The notes under the pieces were generated by a model that did not search any database, was not told the origin of the DNA, and saw only the letters and a program-made list of their open reading frames with translations. DNA of 62,106 nucleotides from contig CAIOHZ010000141.1 in NCBI GenBank assembly GCA_903858165.1, positions 1 to 62,106 of the forward strand, given 5' to 3'. The position numbers and the translations under genes are program-made. How positions within the stretch are numbered: position 1 is the first letter of the stretch; every line of letters starts with the position of its first letter. The stretch is from an uncultured Pseudomonadota bacterium. GTDB taxonomy: Bacteria > Pseudomonadota > Gammaproteobacteria > Steroidobacterales > Steroidobacteraceae. This document shows, piece by piece, positions 49,217-60,662 of this stretch.

Positions 49217-50181
49217 GCAGCGACGTGAAGGCCGCAGTTCCCGGCACGCCCGGCTGGGCGGCTGAACCGGCCGGCGGCGGTTTCACCACCGATGCCGGCT
49301 GGCTGGATTTCCATGGCGCGCCGGTGAAGCCGTCGTACGTGCCGCCACCGGGTGCCGTGGATGCGCACTGCCATGTGTTCGGCCCGGGCGCCGAGTTTTC
49401 TTATGCGCCCGAGCGCAAGTACACCCCGTGCGATGCTGGCAAAGCCAAGCTGCGCGCCCTGCGCGACTATCTGGGCTTTTCCCGTAACGTAGTGGTGCAG
49501 GCCACTTGCCACGGCGCGGACAACCGCGCCATGGTAGATGCCGTTAGTAGTTCGAATGGCCTCGCCCGCGGCGTAGCCACAGTGCGCCGCTCCGTTACCG
49601 ATGCAGAACTCGCCGCCATGGACGCCGCCGGTGTGCGTGGCGTGCGCTTCAACTTCGTGAAGCGGCTGGTAGACACCACCCCGCGCGATGAACTGGTAGA
49701 AATTGCCACCCGCGTCGCGAAGCTGGGCTGGCATGTGGTGATCTATTTCGAGGCTGCGGAACTGCCGGAGTTGTACGATTTCATCGCTTCTCTGCCAGCC
49801 ACCGTGGTGGTCGACCACATGGGCCGCCCGGATGTCACGAAGCCCGTCGACAACCCGGAGTTCGCGTTGTTCGAGAAGCTGATGGCCGACAACCCGCAAG
49901 TGTGGTCCAAGGTCACTTGCCCAGACCGCCTGTCCGCTTCGGGCCCGCCGCACTACGACGACTTCGTGCCGTTTGCGCGTCGCTTGGTGGAACGCTTCCC
50001 GGACCGCGTCCTGTGGGGCACGGACTGGCCGCACCCGAACTTGAAGACGCACATGCCGGACGACGGCGCGCTGGTGAATATCATTCCGCGCATCGCCCCG
50101 ACGGCCGAATTACAGCAGCGGCTGCTGGTAGACAACCCGATGCGGCTTTATTGGCCAGAAGAATGCTGCTCCAAAGACTGA
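49213..50181 (+). CDS. ligI: 2-pyrone-4,6-dicarboxylate lactonase (LigI)
   Basis: 322 residues from a GTG start at 49213 that overlaps the ligJ stop. It has the LigI amidohydrolase fold, with 'PPPGAVDAHCHVFGPGAEFS' (HxH), 'VVVQATCHGADNRAMV', 'GVRGVRFNFVKRLVDTTPRD', 'VVVDHMGRPDV' and 'VLWGTDWPHPNLKTHMPDDG'. LigI needs no metal and hydrolyses the stable pyrone 2-pyrone-4,6-dicarboxylate to 4-oxalomesaconate. An N-terminal stretch of about 30 residues before the barrel is longer than in Sphingobium. The gene is directly between ligJ and ligA. Confidence 0.93.
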   Translation: MSSDVKAAVPGTPGWAAEPAGGGFTTDAGWLDFHGAPVKPSYVPPPGAVDAHCHVFGPGAEFSYAPERKYTPCDAGKAKLRALRDYLGFSRNVVVQATCHGADNRAMVDAVSSSNGLARGVATVRRSVTDAELAAMDAAGVRGVRFNFVKRLVDTTPRDELVEIATRVAKLGWHVVIYFEAAELPELYDFIASLPATVVVDHMGRPDVTKPVDNPEFALFEKLMADNPQVWSKVTCPDRLSASGPPHYDDFVPFARRLVERFPDRVLWGTDWPHPNLKTHMPDDGALVNIIPRIAPTAELQQRLLVDNPMRLYWPEECCSKD

Positions 50182-50264
50182 CTGGCCGAGGCTACCGGCG
50201 TATGCCGAGGGCCGCGACTAAAACCGAACTGCATTAAAGACCCAACCACAAGGCAACAAAGCCC

Positions 50265-51492
<1,228 letters not shown>

Positions 51493-51493
<1 letters not shown>

Positions 51494-52434
51494 TGAAAGT
51501 CGTTCTTGCCGGCGCGGGCGCTTTCGGTCAGAAACACTTGGATGCGATGAAGCTCATCGGCGATATCGAAGTGGTGTCGCTAGTGGGGCGCGACTTGGAC
51601 GCCACCCGGGCGGCTGCCGAGAAGTACGGCGTTGGTCATGTCACCACCGAACTGGCGGAAGCTGTTGCCCAGCCGGGCGTGGACGCTGTCATTCTTTGCA
51701 CGCCAACGCAAATGCACGCCGAACAGGCCCTCCTGTGCATGCGCGCTGGCAAGCACGTGATGGTCGAAATTCCCTTGGCCGACAGCTGGGCGGATTCGCA
51801 GGCCGTCGCGGAGCTGCAGCAGGAAACGGGCTTGGTGTGCATGGTCGGCCATACCCGCCGGTTCAATCCTTCCCACCAGTGGGTACGCCAGCGCATTACG
51901 GCGGGCGAGTTCAACATCCAGCAGATGGACGTGCAGACGTTCTTCTTCCGGCGCACGAACATGAACGCGCTGGGTCAACCGCGTTCGTGGACAGACCATC
52001 TCCTCTGGCACCACGCCGCGCACACCGTAGACCTGTTCCGTTACCAGACGGGTGGCGAGATTGTCGCGGCGAACGCCGTGCAAGGACCCATCCATCCGGT
52101 GCTTGGCATTGCCATGGACATGTCCATCCAGCTGAAGAGCTCGACAGGCGCCATCTGTACGCTATCGCTGTCTTTCAACAACGATGGCCCGCTCGGCACG
52201 TTCTTCCGGTACATCGGCGATACCGGCACGTACGTTGCGCGCTACGACGACCTGCTCGATGGCAAGAACAACGCCATTGATGTGTCGCAGGTGGACGTAT
52301 CGATGAACGGCATTGAACTGCAAGACCGCGAGTTCTTTGCGGCCATCCGTGAAGGCCGCGAGCCGAACGCGAGCGTGGGCCAGGTGCTGGCCTGCTACCA
52401 AACCCTGCACCAGCTAGAACAGCAATTGGTGTAG
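51493..52434 (+). CDS. ligC: 4-carboxy-2-hydroxymuconate-6-semialdehyde dehydrogenase (LigC)
   Basis: 313 residues, GFO/IDH/MocA fold. The Rossmann motif 'VVLAGAGAFGQKHLDAMKLI' starts the protein. 'ILCTPTQMHAEQALLCMRAG' and 'HVMVEIPLADSWAD' form the nicotinamide site, and 'RSWTDHLLWHHAAHTVDLFR' holds the catalytic histidine region. LigC oxidises the hemiacetal form of the ring-cleavage product to 2-pyrone-4,6-dicarboxylate with NADP+. It is the last lig gene, so the operon contains every enzyme from protocatechuate to pyruvate and oxaloacetate. No terminator with a T tract is evident before the convergent gene 28 bases on. Confidence 0.93.
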
Positions 52435-52462
52435 TGATGGAAGCGAGGCTGCTCGCGACTCT

Positions 52463-53074
52463 CTAGCCGCGGTAAACCCAGAAATCCGGTCCGCGGGCAG
52501 CCTCCAGCTTGGCCAGCTGCTCGCGGTGAATTTCACGAACGCGCGCGGGGGTAATCGCCTCGGCCGGGTCCACTTCTTCAATCTTCAAGCTCGTCTTGTC
52601 TTCATAAAGGTGCTCACCCGCCAGCCGCGCCTGCACGTCGTACGGCCAAATGAACGCCTGACGGCTGGACACGTGGTAGAGCCCATCCGCCTTGTCCACC
52701 TTATAGCCCACCGCCTGCAGGTCGCTGCCCTTGGCCAGCTGGTGGAAGGTGATTTCGTCGCAGATACCCCAGTCGTTCACGGCCAAGCGGTCGTCGGAAT
52801 GCCAGAGCACGGTTTCACCGACGCTGTTGTAGAACCCCAGCACCCCGGCCTTGCCCTCAATGACCACCGGGTTATCGCCCCATGCCACACGGTACACGGG
52901 GTGGTCCACGGTCATGTCCGAAGCCAGAATGCGGTCGTAATCGCCGGCGCCTTCTAGGTGCACATGGCGCCAGAAGTTCAGCAAGATGGCGCGATGCAGG
53001 GGGTTGGTGGTGCGTTCCACCAGCGCCGCCGTCGGCAGCATGCAGTCGTAGACGGCTTTCTCGAAACGGTTCAT
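52463..53074 (-). CDS. SnoaL-like (NTF2-fold) protein
   Basis: 203 residues, alpha+beta barrel of the NTF2 superfamily by pattern: 'NFWRHVHLEGAGDYDRILAS', 'VYRVAWGDNPVVIEGKAGVL', 'GFYNSVGETVLWHSDDRLAV'. The C-terminal part 'YEDKTSLKIEEVDPAEAITP' is an addition about 50 residues long. Members act as small isomerases or hydrolases, or simply bind ligands. It ends 28 bases from ligC on the opposite strand. Another NTF2-fold gene lies at 55366. The function is unknown. Confidence 0.65.
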   Translation of the reverse strand: MNRFEKAVYDCMLPTAALVERTTNPLHRAILLNFWRHVHLEGAGDYDRILASDMTVDHPVYRVAWGDNPVVIEGKAGVLGFYNSVGETVLWHSDDRLAVNDWGICDEITFHQLAKGSDLQAVGYKVDKADGLYHVSSRQAFIWPYDVQARLAGEHLYEDKTSLKIEEVDPAEAITPARVREIHREQLAKLEAARGPDFWVYRG

Positions 53075-53236
53075 GGCGCTCTCCTAAAAGACGGCAGTGG
53101 CAGGCACGCCGCGCGTGCCAAAGTGCGTGTTAACGTACTCCCGGCGGTGCGCCCCTGCTTGGACTACAACGCAGGGCACCCGGTACCAGCGCGCGGCCAT
53201 CCCGTTACAGATGCGGTTTAGATGCGGAGTCGAAGG

Positions 53237-54241
53237 ATGAACACCTCCCTGCCCACCCGAACCCTCGCCGGTCGCGCCGTCAGCGCCATTGGGCTGGGTT
53301 GCATGAACCTGAACCACGCTTATGGCGAGCCACCCGCTGCGGACTACGCGGTCCGGTTGCTGGAACGTGCCTGTGAACTCGGCGTCACGCACTTCGATAC
53401 CGCTTCGCTCTACGGCTTCGGCAAAAACGAAGCGTTGCTCGCGCGCATCCTTCCGGCATGGCGCTCGCGCATCTTCCTCGCCAGCAAGTGCGGCATGACC
53501 GGTATCGATGGCAAACGCGTTATCGATGGTCGTCCCGAAACCTTGAAGCACACAGTGGTGGAGTCCTTGCAGCGCCTAGGAACGGACCATATCGACCTCT
53601 ACTACCTGCACCGCTGGGACAAGCAAGTACCCATCGAAGAGAGCATGGGCGCACTGGCGGACATGGTCCACACCGGACAAATCGGCGCCATCGGTTTGTC
53701 GGAAGTTTCGGCCACCACGCTGCGCAAGGCGCATGCCGTGCATCCCGTCGCAGCGGTACAGTCCGAATACTCACTGTGGGCACGCAACGCGGAAGTGGCC
53801 GTGCTCGAAGCCTGCCGCGAGTTAGGCGTGGCCTACGTGGCTTTCTCGCCCGTGGGCCGCGGCTTTCTCGCGCAACCTCTCGGCGGACCGGACAGCTATG
53901 TGAAGGGCGATATCCGCCAACATATGCCGCGGTTCATGGCTGAACACTGGGACCGGAACGCCGTGCTTTACGCACGCTACGCCGCGCTGGCTGCAGAGGC
54001 GGGCTGTACACCCGCCCAACTAGCGCTGGTATGGCTGCTGGAGCAAGCGCCCCACGTGCTGCCTATTCCCGGCACCAGTTCCATCGAACATCTGGAAGAA
54101 GACATCGCGGCGGCCAACTTGAAAGTAGACCCAGCACTGCTCGCCGCTGCGGGCGAGATGATGCACGACCGTCATGTCGGTGGTGCCCGCTACGCCGCGC
54201 AGATGCTTAGCGAAGTGGACACTGAATTCGTCCCGGACTGA
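53237..54241 (+). CDS. Aldo/keto reductase
   Basis: 334 residues from the ATG at 53237; an in-frame ATG at 53222 is possible because GAAGG touches the 53237 start. The TIM-barrel family marks are 'AVSAIGLGCMNLNHAYGEPP', 'HFDTASLYGFGKNEALLARI' (Asp and Tyr of the active site), 'RIFLASKCGM' (Lys), 'IDLYYLHRWD' (His) and 'IGAIGLSEVSATTLRKAH'. It belongs to the YajO/AKR13-like group that reduces aldehydes or ketones with NADPH. It runs with the zinc-type dehydrogenase 22 bases downstream. Confidence 0.88.
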   Translation: MNTSLPTRTLAGRAVSAIGLGCMNLNHAYGEPPAADYAVRLLERACELGVTHFDTASLYGFGKNEALLARILPAWRSRIFLASKCGMTGIDGKRVIDGRPETLKHTVVESLQRLGTDHIDLYYLHRWDKQVPIEESMGALADMVHTGQIGAIGLSEVSATTLRKAHAVHPVAAVQSEYSLWARNAEVAVLEACRELGVAYVAFSPVGRGFLAQPLGGPDSYVKGDIRQHMPRFMAEHWDRNAVLYARYAALAAEAGCTPAQLALVWLLEQAPHVLPIPGTSSIEHLEEDIAAANLKVDPALLAAAGEMMHDRHVGGARYAAQMLSEVDTEFVPD

Positions 54242-54263
54242 ATCCGGCAAGGACTCTAAACCC

Positions 54264-55304
54264 ATGCGCGCCTGGCGAATTTACGGTTACGGCGATATGC
54301 GTCTGGACGAAGTGCCAGACCCGAAGCCCCGCGCCGGGTGGGTGGTCGTAGACGTGCGTGTGGTACAGCCCAGCATTACCGAAACGCTGCTCTTTCAGGG
54401 CATCAAGACCTATCTTCACGGCTTGGTGGCAGAGCGCATTGCCGCCGGCCCTGCTCCCCTGTTCGGGCACGAGTTCTCAGGGGTCGTGCGGGAAGTTGGC
54501 GAAGACGTAACGGAATTAGTGGTTGGCGACCGCGTCGTGGCACGCGGCTCGCACCCGGAAGGCATCGTCGGCTTCGACTACGCCGGGGCCTTCGCTGAAC
54601 GTATTGCAGTTCCGGCCAGCCTACTCGCGCGTCTTCCGGCGCATGTCACTCACAGCGAAGGCGCCGTGGTGCAAGCACTCACGGATGCCGTTGCAGCCGT
54701 AGATGCTGCCGGGCTTTTGGCGAATCGCACAGTGGTGGTCATCGGCCAAGGCGCCATGGGCCTTTCCTGTCTGCAGGTGGCGCGGGCCCGTGGCGCTGGC
54801 CGGCTCATCGCGGTCGCGAAGCGCGAAGCTTCGCTCGAACTGTCGCGCGCGGGCGGCGCAACCCACACTATCAATGCCAGCCACGTCGATGCGGTGGCTA
54901 CCGTGCTGGAAATGACCGGCGGCAAAGGTGCCGACGTGGTGTTCGAAACCGCTGGTGGTCCGGTAGAGCAAGGGCTCGCTGGCGATGCGACACTAACGCA
55001 AGCTGCCGCTATGGTGCGTGATGCCGGAACGGTAGTCGGCGTCGCTTTCCATGGCGATGGTACGTTCCTGCCCTACAAGCTGTTCCGCTTCCGGGGCATT
55101 CGGTATTTATTCCCCTCGCTCATGGATCGTCGCTTGTTCGAAGACACCGTGGACCTGTTGGCCACCGGGCAAGTGAACGTAAAGCCGATGGTGACGCACG
55201 TGTTGCAGGGTTTGGAACAAGTACCGGCAGCCTTCGCCCTAACCGCAGACAAATCCCGCCACGGCTTGGTGAACCCCGCCCAAGTGGTGGTCTCGGTCGA
55301 TTGA
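54264..55304 (+). CDS. Zinc-type alcohol dehydrogenase-like MDR protein
   Basis: 346 residues from the ATG at 54264. MDR fold with 'PLFGHEFSGVVREVGEDVTE' (the GHE motif), 'VVVIGQGAMGLSCLQVARAR' (Rossmann) and 'GADVVFETAGG'. The first zinc-ligand cysteine normally in 'GxCGTD' is replaced by 'VVQPSITETLLFQG', and no four-cysteine structural zinc lobe is visible. It is therefore probably a threonine dehydrogenase/sorbitol-like enzyme with altered metal binding. The substrate is unknown. It lies in a short rightward run with the aldo/keto reductase and a SnoaL-like gene. Confidence 0.82.
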   Translation: MRAWRIYGYGDMRLDEVPDPKPRAGWVVVDVRVVQPSITETLLFQGIKTYLHGLVAERIAAGPAPLFGHEFSGVVREVGEDVTELVVGDRVVARGSHPEGIVGFDYAGAFAERIAVPASLLARLPAHVTHSEGAVVQALTDAVAAVDAAGLLANRTVVVIGQGAMGLSCLQVARARGAGRLIAVAKREASLELSRAGGATHTINASHVDAVATVLEMTGGKGADVVFETAGGPVEQGLAGDATLTQAAAMVRDAGTVVGVAFHGDGTFLPYKLFRFRGIRYLFPSLMDRRLFEDTVDLLATGQVNVKPMVTHVLQGLEQVPAAFALTADKSRHGLVNPAQVVVSVD

Positions 55305-55365
55305 TGGCCATTGTCATGGCTTTAGTAACGCCGCAAGTAATGGCTTAAGGCCAGGAGCTCTATCG

Positions 55366-55749
55366 ATGGACGCACGCGAACTCGCCTTGCACCTTTTCCA
55401 GACCACTTATTACGACTCCATCGACCGTGGCGACATGGCCACGGCGGTGTCCGCTTTCCATGAAGACATCCAGTGGTCGCATGTGCAGGTATGGGAACAC
55501 CACGATTACCGCCGCCGCGACCAGCCCACACGGTTCAACGGGCGCGCCGAGGTGCAAGCGTTCCTGAGCGAACGCGTGGATAAGCTGAAAGAAGCCGGCA
55601 TTCGCCATCGCGTGCGCGATTTGGTGTGCGACGGGGAACGCGGCGCTTTTCTGGCGGCGGTTGAAGGCCCCGGTCCCGAACGGCCGTTCTTCGTGTGGTT
55701 TGAACTGCGTGACGGCAAAGTGGCCCGTTACACGCTGCGGCCCCTCTAA
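55366..55749 (+). CDS. SnoaL-like (NTF2-fold) protein
   Basis: 127 residues. NTF2-like pattern: 'LFQTTYYDSIDRGDMATAVS', 'FHEDIQWSHVQVWEHHDYRR', 'FNGRAEVQAFLSERVDKLKE' and 'FFVWFELRDGKVARYTLRPL'. Small proteins of this fold include ketosteroid isomerase relatives and polyketide cyclases; no catalytic Asp/Tyr pair can be assigned with confidence. It lies 61 bases after the MDR gene and 52 before the methyltransferase, probably in one transcript. The function is not recognised. Confidence 0.72.
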   Translation: MDARELALHLFQTTYYDSIDRGDMATAVSAFHEDIQWSHVQVWEHHDYRRRDQPTRFNGRAEVQAFLSERVDKLKEAGIRHRVRDLVCDGERGAFLAAVEGPGPERPFFVWFELRDGKVARYTLRPL

Positions 55750-55801
55750 CCCCGCCCCCATTCACATCGCCCGGCAAGGAGCTTGCCGCGGGAGCTCCAG
55801 C

Positions 55802-56539
55802 ATGACGACCAACTACGATCCCATCGCCGAGCAGTACCAGCGCTCCAAGCAAGCCCCGTGGCGCGTGCATATCGAAGCGCATACCTTGCTCGGGCTGGTT
55901 GGCAATTTGCAGGGCTTGGACGTTCTGGACGTGGCCTGCGGCGAGGGCTTCTACACGCGCCGTCTTCACCAGCAAGGGGCCGCGCACGTCACAGGCGTTG
56001 ATCTTTCAGCGGGGATGATTGCGCTGGCGCAGGAACAAGAGCAGCGGCATGCGCTGGGCATTACCTATACGGTGGGTGACGCCTGCGACCTTCCCTATAT
56101 GAACCGCTTCGATCTGGTGGCCGCCGCCTACCTGCTGAACTACGCCCCGGACCGCACCGTACTGCAGGCCATGTGCAACGGCATCGCCCGCAGCCTCAAG
56201 CCGGGTGGGCGTTTCATCACCGTGAATTCAAGCCCCGCACTGCACTTCCCCAGCGCTCCCTCGTTCCGTCGTTACGGCTTCGAGACCGAGATACAAGGAC
56301 CGTTCGGCGAGGGCGCCCCTATCACTTGGCGCTTCCATCTGGCCGATGGCCCTTTCGAAATAGAGAATTACTACCTCGATACCGCCATCCATGAAACGGC
56401 ACTGCGCGCAGCCGGTTTCAGCGAAGTGCGTTGGCATGCACCGCAGCTCTCCCCTGCCGCGAACGCAGAGCACGCGGCCGACCACTGGAACGACTTCATG
56501 GGGGCTTCACCCATCGCGTTCCTGGAATGCATCCGCTAA
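55802..56539 (+). CDS. SAM-dependent methyltransferase
   Basis: 245 residues from the ATG at 55802. Class I Rossmann methyltransferase with motif I '[20 protein letters not shown]', motif II '[18 protein letters not shown]', '[10 protein letters not shown]', and post-motif '[11 protein letters not shown]'. The substrate-binding region after residue 150 is short, as in ToxA/UbiE-like small-molecule enzymes. Substrate unknown. The last four bases overlap the convergent mnmG stop. Confidence 0.82.
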   Translation: MTTNYDPIAEQYQRSKQAPWRVHIEAHTLLGLVGNLQGLDVLDVACGEGFYTRRLHQQGAAHVTGVDLSAGMIALAQEQEQRHALGITYTVGDACDLPYMNRFDLVAAAYLLNYAPDRTVLQAMCNGIARSLKPGGRFITVNSSPALHFPSAPSFRRYGFETEIQGPFGEGAPITWRFHLADGPFEIENYYLDTAIHETALRAAGFSEVRWHAPQLSPAANAEHAADHWNDFMGASPIAFLECIR

Positions 56540-58380
56540 GCGGCGCGACCGCGCTTCTTCAGGTGAATAAGCAATAGCGCGACCGTGGCCGGGGTAATGC
56601 CCGGTAAGCGCGAAGCCAGCCCCAGCGTCGCCGGGCGGTGGCGCGCGAGACGGTGACGGGCTTCGTTGGTCAAGCCATCTACCAAGGCATAGTCGATATC
56701 CGCCGGCAACGCCGTTTCCCCATGGCGCTGCTGCCGCGCTACTTCCACGTCTTGCTTGGCCAAGTAACCCGCGTACTTGGCTTGCACGTCCACCTGTTCG
56801 ATGACTTGCTGCGCTAGCCATTCATCCTCTGGCATTGCAGCGGCGCCCACATCAGCATGCTCTACCACTTCCGTATAGCGGCTCTCCGGGCGACGCAGCC
56901 ATTCCCAGGCGCTTTCCTTGCCCGCAGCGGAAGGCACGCGCGCGGACTGCAAGCGCGCCACTTCGCTTTCCACCAGCGCGCGCTTTTGCTCGAAAGCGGC
57001 CCAGCGCTCGTCGTTCACCAGGCCAAGCTCACGACCCACGGGCGTCAAACGCAAGTCGGCGTTGTCCTCACGCAGCCGCAAGCGGAACTCGGCGCGACTG
57101 GTAAACATGCGGTAAGGCTCTGGCGCGCCTTGCGTGAGCAAGTCGGCCACCAGCACGCCGAGATAGCTTTCCCCACGCGTTGGCCACCACGGCCCACGGC
57201 CTAGCACCGCCAGAGCGGCATTCGTACCGGCCAACAAGCCTTGTGCCGCCGCTTCTTCGTAGCCCGTGGTGCCGTTGATTTGCCCGGCAAAATACAGGCC
57301 TGGCACGGCGCGCGTTTCGAGCGTGGGCTGCAAGTCGCGCGGGTCGTAGAAGTCGTATTCGATGGCATAGCCCGGCCGCGTGAGCACGGCGTTTTCGCAG
57401 CCACGAATGGACCGTACCATCGCTTCTTGCACATCGGCCGGCAAACTGGTGGAGATGCCGTTCGGATACACCTCGTGCGTATCGAGCCCTTCCGGCTCCA
57501 TGTAAACCTGGTGGCTCTCGCGCGCGGCAAACCGCGTCACCTTGTCTTCCACCGAAGGGCAATAGCGCGGGCCCGTGCCTTCGATGACGCCGGTGAACAT
57601 GGGTGAACGCTCGGCGGCGGCACGGATGATGTCGTGCGTGCGCGGGTTCGTGTGCGTGATGTGGCAGGCAATCTGGCGCGGATGGTGTTCGCGGCGGCCG
57701 AGAAAGCTGAACACCGGCCGCGGCTCATCACCGGGCTGCAATTCCATGGCGGACCAGTCCAGCGTGCGCCCGTCCAGCCGCGGCGGTGTACCGGTCTTCA
57801 AGCGACCGGTATTCATGCCCAGCCCACGCAGGCAATCCGCCAAGCGCACGGCGGCAGGGTCGCCAACACGCCCGCCCACGGATTGTTCCAGACCGACATG
57901 CAAGCGGCCGGCGAGGAAAGTGCCGGTGGTCAGCACTACCTTCTGCGCCTCGATAGCGCTGCCGTCCGCGAGTTCCACCCCCACGCAACGGCCCGCCACG
58001 AAACGCAGCGCTGTGACTTCGGCAGCGAGCAACTGCAGCCCCGGCTGCGCCTCTAGCTGCGCACGAATGGCTTGGCGATAAAGGTTGCGGTCCGCCTGCG
58101 CGCGGGTGGCACGAACAGCCGGACCCTTGCTGGCATTCAGGGTACGGAACTGAATGCCGGCACGGTCCGCCGCGAGCGCCATGGCACCCCCCAGTGCGTC
58201 TATTTCGCGCACCAAGTGGCCCTTGCCGATGCCCCCGATAGCGGGGTTGCAGCTCATCTGCCCGAGCGCATCCAGCCGGTGCGTCACCAGCAAGGTGCGC
58301 ACGCCCATGCGCGCTGCCGCGAGCGCCGCTTCCGTGCCTGCGTGGCCGCCGCCGACAATGAGGACTTCGGGATATTCCAT
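56536..58380 (-). CDS. mnmG: tRNA uridine-5-carboxymethylaminomethyl modification enzyme MnmG (GidA)
   Basis: 614 residues. FAD motif '[20 protein letters not shown]', family block '[20 protein letters not shown]', '[20 protein letters not shown]', the redox cysteine region '[14 protein letters not shown]', and '[20 protein letters not shown]'. The C-terminus '[18 protein letters not shown]' is the helical domain that contacts MnmE. With MnmE it modifies the wobble uridine of several tRNAs. It is a housekeeping gene and the best hint of taxonomy: this tail is like that of beta/gammaproteobacteria. The usual rsmG-parAB neighbours of the origin region are absent here. Confidence 0.97.
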   Translation of the reverse strand: MEYPEVLIVGGGHAGTEAALAAARMGVRTLLVTHRLDALGQMSCNPAIGGIGKGHLVREIDALGGAMALAADRAGIQFRTLNASKGPAVRATRAQADRNLYRQAIRAQLEAQPGLQLLAAEVTALRFVAGRCVGVELADGSAIEAQKVVLTTGTFLAGRLHVGLEQSVGGRVGDPAAVRLADCLRGLGMNTGRLKTGTPPRLDGRTLDWSAMELQPGDEPRPVFSFLGRREHHPRQIACHITHTNPRTHDIIRAAAERSPMFTGVIEGTGPRYCPSVEDKVTRFAARESHQVYMEPEGLDTHEVYPNGISTSLPADVQEAMVRSIRGCENAVLTRPGYAIEYDFYDPRDLQPTLETRAVPGLYFAGQINGTTGYEEAAAQGLLAGTNAALAVLGRGPWWPTRGESYLGVLVADLLTQGAPEPYRMFTSRAEFRLRLREDNADLRLTPVGRELGLVNDERWAAFEQKRALVESEVARLQSARVPSAAGKESAWEWLRRPESRYTEVVEHADVGAAAMPEDEWLAQQVIEQVDVQAKYAGYLAKQDVEVARQQRHGETALPADIDYALVDGLTNEARHRLARHRPATLGLASRLPGITPATVALLLIHLKKRGRAA

Positions 58381-58410
58381 GGCTCCATTATCTCAGGTAC
58401 TGTCGCGCCC

Positions 58411-59928
58411 ATGTACAAGCCCTTGCTGAAGGCTGCCCTGCTCGTCAGCCTCCCCGTTCTGGTGGCCGCACCCTGGCAACCAGCCTTGGCAGCCCCTCCG
58501 GTGGCTGCCGCCGTGCAGACCGCCCCCGGCATCTCCCTCAAGGACTGCCGGCTGTCGTCCCAACAATCGCCTACGACGGTGGCGGCGCGCTGCGGTACTT
58601 TCGAGGTGCCAGAGGACTACGCCCACCCTGAAGGCAAGCGCCTGAAGCTGGCCATTGCCGTGCTGCCAGCACTCGACCGCGGCGCCAAGCTGGCGCCGGT
58701 GTTCCTCATCGCTGGTGGTCCCGGCCAAGGTTCCAGGGAGAGCTTCGCACCTATTCTCGGCGCGTTCTCACGGCTGCACCGCCAACACGATCTGGTGATG
58801 GTGGACCAGCGCGGTACCGGGGGTTCCAATGCGCTCCGCTGCGATCTGCCCGATGACGAGGCCGAAGAAGGCCCACCGCCCACGCCAGCCGAAACCGCGG
58901 CGATGGTGAAGACTTGTCTGGCCCAGTTGCCCGGGGACCCGCGCTTCTACACCACGAGCGTGGCCGTGCGCGACTTGGACGCCGTACGTGCCGCCTTCGG
59001 CTACGGGCAAGTGAATCTCTACGGCATTTCCTATGGTTCTCGCGTGGCGCAACACTACGCGCGTCGTCATCCGGCCAACACCCGCGCTGTGGTTATCGAC
59101 GGCGTGGTGCCACCCGGGCTGACGCTCGGGCCGGATCTGGCCCTGATTGCGCAGCGTGTGCTCGACGACGCCTTCGCGCGCTGTGCTGCCGAGGCCGCGT
59201 GCCGCGCGGCTTACCCCCAACTGAGCGAACGTTTCACGCGTCTGGTTGGGCAACTGGCGGTAGCACCGCAGTCCGTTACGCTGAACAACCCCGTGAGTGG
59301 CAAAACGGAAACCCAGCAGTTCACGCTGAACACGCTAGGTCTGGCGGTACGAATGTTGTCGTACAGCCCTATATCGGCGAGTCTGCTGCCGTTCCTGATG
59401 TCCGAAGCGACGACTGGGCGGCCCGGCCCTTTGCTGGCGCAAGCGCTGGCCGTAGGCAAAGACTTGGGTGACCAACTGGCACCTGGTATGCACAACGCCG
59501 TGGTGTGCACCGAAGACTTGCCGTTCTTGACGGCAGCCGACGTGGACCGCGAGGCGATGGGCAAAACCTATCTCGGCACACGAACACTCGATGCTTTGGT
59601 GAATTCTTGCGCCGTGTGGCCACGCGGCGTGCTAGACGCCGACCTCCGCCAACCCTTGCAGTCGAAGGTACCGTTCTTGTTGCTCTCGGGCACCGCAGAC
59701 CCGGTAACACCACCCGTCTATGCGGAACGTGCCAAGGCGGGCCTCAAAGATTCCCTGCACGTAGCGGTGAAGGGCAACGGCCACGGACAGTTTTCCGCGC
59801 CGTGTGCGCCGCGAGTCATTGCAGACTTCATCGCCGCCGGCACGGCCAAGGGCCTCGAAGTGAAATGCCTGCAAAAGGTGGACCTCACCCGTCCCTTCTT
59901 CCTCGACGCCAACGGGACTGCCCCATGA
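58411..59928 (+). CDS. Secreted alpha/beta hydrolase, proline-iminopeptidase/tripeptidyl-aminopeptidase type
   Basis: 505 residues from the ATG at 58411. Signal peptide about 1-27 ('WQPALA-A'). The catalytic serine is in 'NLYGISYGSRVAQHYARRHP', preceded by 'VMVDQRGTGGSNAL' as oxyanion loop. A TAP-like C-terminal domain carries 'LLLSGTADPVTPPVYAERA' (Asp) and 'VKGNGHGQFSAPC' (His). It would cleave N-terminal residues from peptides in the periplasm or outside. It is divergent from mnmG with only 30 bases between and overlaps the ABC ATPase gene by four bases. Confidence 0.86.
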   Translation: MYKPLLKAALLVSLPVLVAAPWQPALAAPPVAAAVQTAPGISLKDCRLSSQQSPTTVAARCGTFEVPEDYAHPEGKRLKLAIAVLPALDRGAKLAPVFLIAGGPGQGSRESFAPILGAFSRLHRQHDLVMVDQRGTGGSNALRCDLPDDEAEEGPPPTPAETAAMVKTCLAQLPGDPRFYTTSVAVRDLDAVRAAFGYGQVNLYGISYGSRVAQHYARRHPANTRAVVIDGVVPPGLTLGPDLALIAQRVLDDAFARCAAEAACRAAYPQLSERFTRLVGQLAVAPQSVTLNNPVSGKTETQQFTLNTLGLAVRMLSYSPISASLLPFLMSEATTGRPGPLLAQALAVGKDLGDQLAPGMHNAVVCTEDLPFLTAADVDREAMGKTYLGTRTLDALVNSCAVWPRGVLDADLRQPLQSKVPFLLLSGTADPVTPPVYAERAKAGLKDSLHVAVKGNGHGQFSAPCAPRVIADFIAAGTAKGLEVKCLQKVDLTRPFFLDANGTAP

Positions 59929-60662
59929 TTCAGGTTACCGGGTTAGCAAAGCGCTTCGGTACCGTCGAAGCCGTCCGCGACGTCAGCTTCACGGCACCGG
60001 ATGGACGTATCACGGGTCTGCTCGGCCCGAATGGCGCCGGCAAGAGCACAACGTTGCGCTTACTCTATGGCGCCCTCAGTCCAGACCGAGGCGAAGCACG
60101 CGTCGACGGCTTGCTAGCTGGCCCGGAGCACACCGAGGCCCGGCGGCAACTGGGAGTATTGCCGCATGGCGCCGGGCTTTATCCGCATCTGACTGCACGC
60201 GAGAACATCCGCTACTTCGGCGAACTGCACGGCATGTCTGGGGCTGCGCTCGACCAGCGTGTCGACGAACTGGTCGCCATGCTCGAACTGGGCGAGGCGG
60301 CCAACCGCAAGACACAAGGGTTCTCGCAAGGCCAGAAAGTGAAGGTGGGCATTGCCCGTGCCTTGGTGCATTCGCCCCGTAACCTCATTCTCGACGAGCC
60401 CACCAATGGCCTCGACGTCATGGCCATTCGTTCCTTGCGTGAAGTGTTGCGCGGATTGCGCGCCGCGGGGCACTGCATCTTGTTCAGCAGCCACGTGATG
60501 CAAGAAGTGGCTGCGCTCTGCGACGAGGTGGTGATTATCGCTGGTGGACGCGTCGTGGCCGCCGGGGCGCCGGAGCAATTGCGCGAGCAAGCGGGCACCA
60601 CCACCTTGGAAGATGCCTTCGTGAAACTGCTAGGCAGCGATACCGCGGAGGTGCAGCCATGA
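59925..60662 (+). CDS. ABC transporter ATP-binding protein (NatA-type)
   Basis: 245 residues. Walker A 'GLLGPNGAGKSTTLRLLYGA', signature region 'FSQGQKVKVGIARALVHSPR', Walker B 'NLILDEPTNGLD' and the H-loop 'CILFSSHVMQEV'. The next gene encodes its permease, overlapping by four bases. NatAB exports Na+; related pairs export drugs or other cations. The start overlaps the hydrolase stop, so the three genes form one coupled transcript. Confidence 0.93.
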   Translation: MIQVTGLAKRFGTVEAVRDVSFTAPDGRITGLLGPNGAGKSTTLRLLYGALSPDRGEARVDGLLAGPEHTEARRQLGVLPHGAGLYPHLTARENIRYFGELHGMSGAALDQRVDELVAMLELGEAANRKTQGFSQGQKVKVGIARALVHSPRNLILDEPTNGLDVMAIRSLREVLRGLRAAGHCILFSSHVMQEVAALCDEVVIIAGGRVVAAGAPEQLREQAGTTTLEDAFVKLLGSDTAEVQP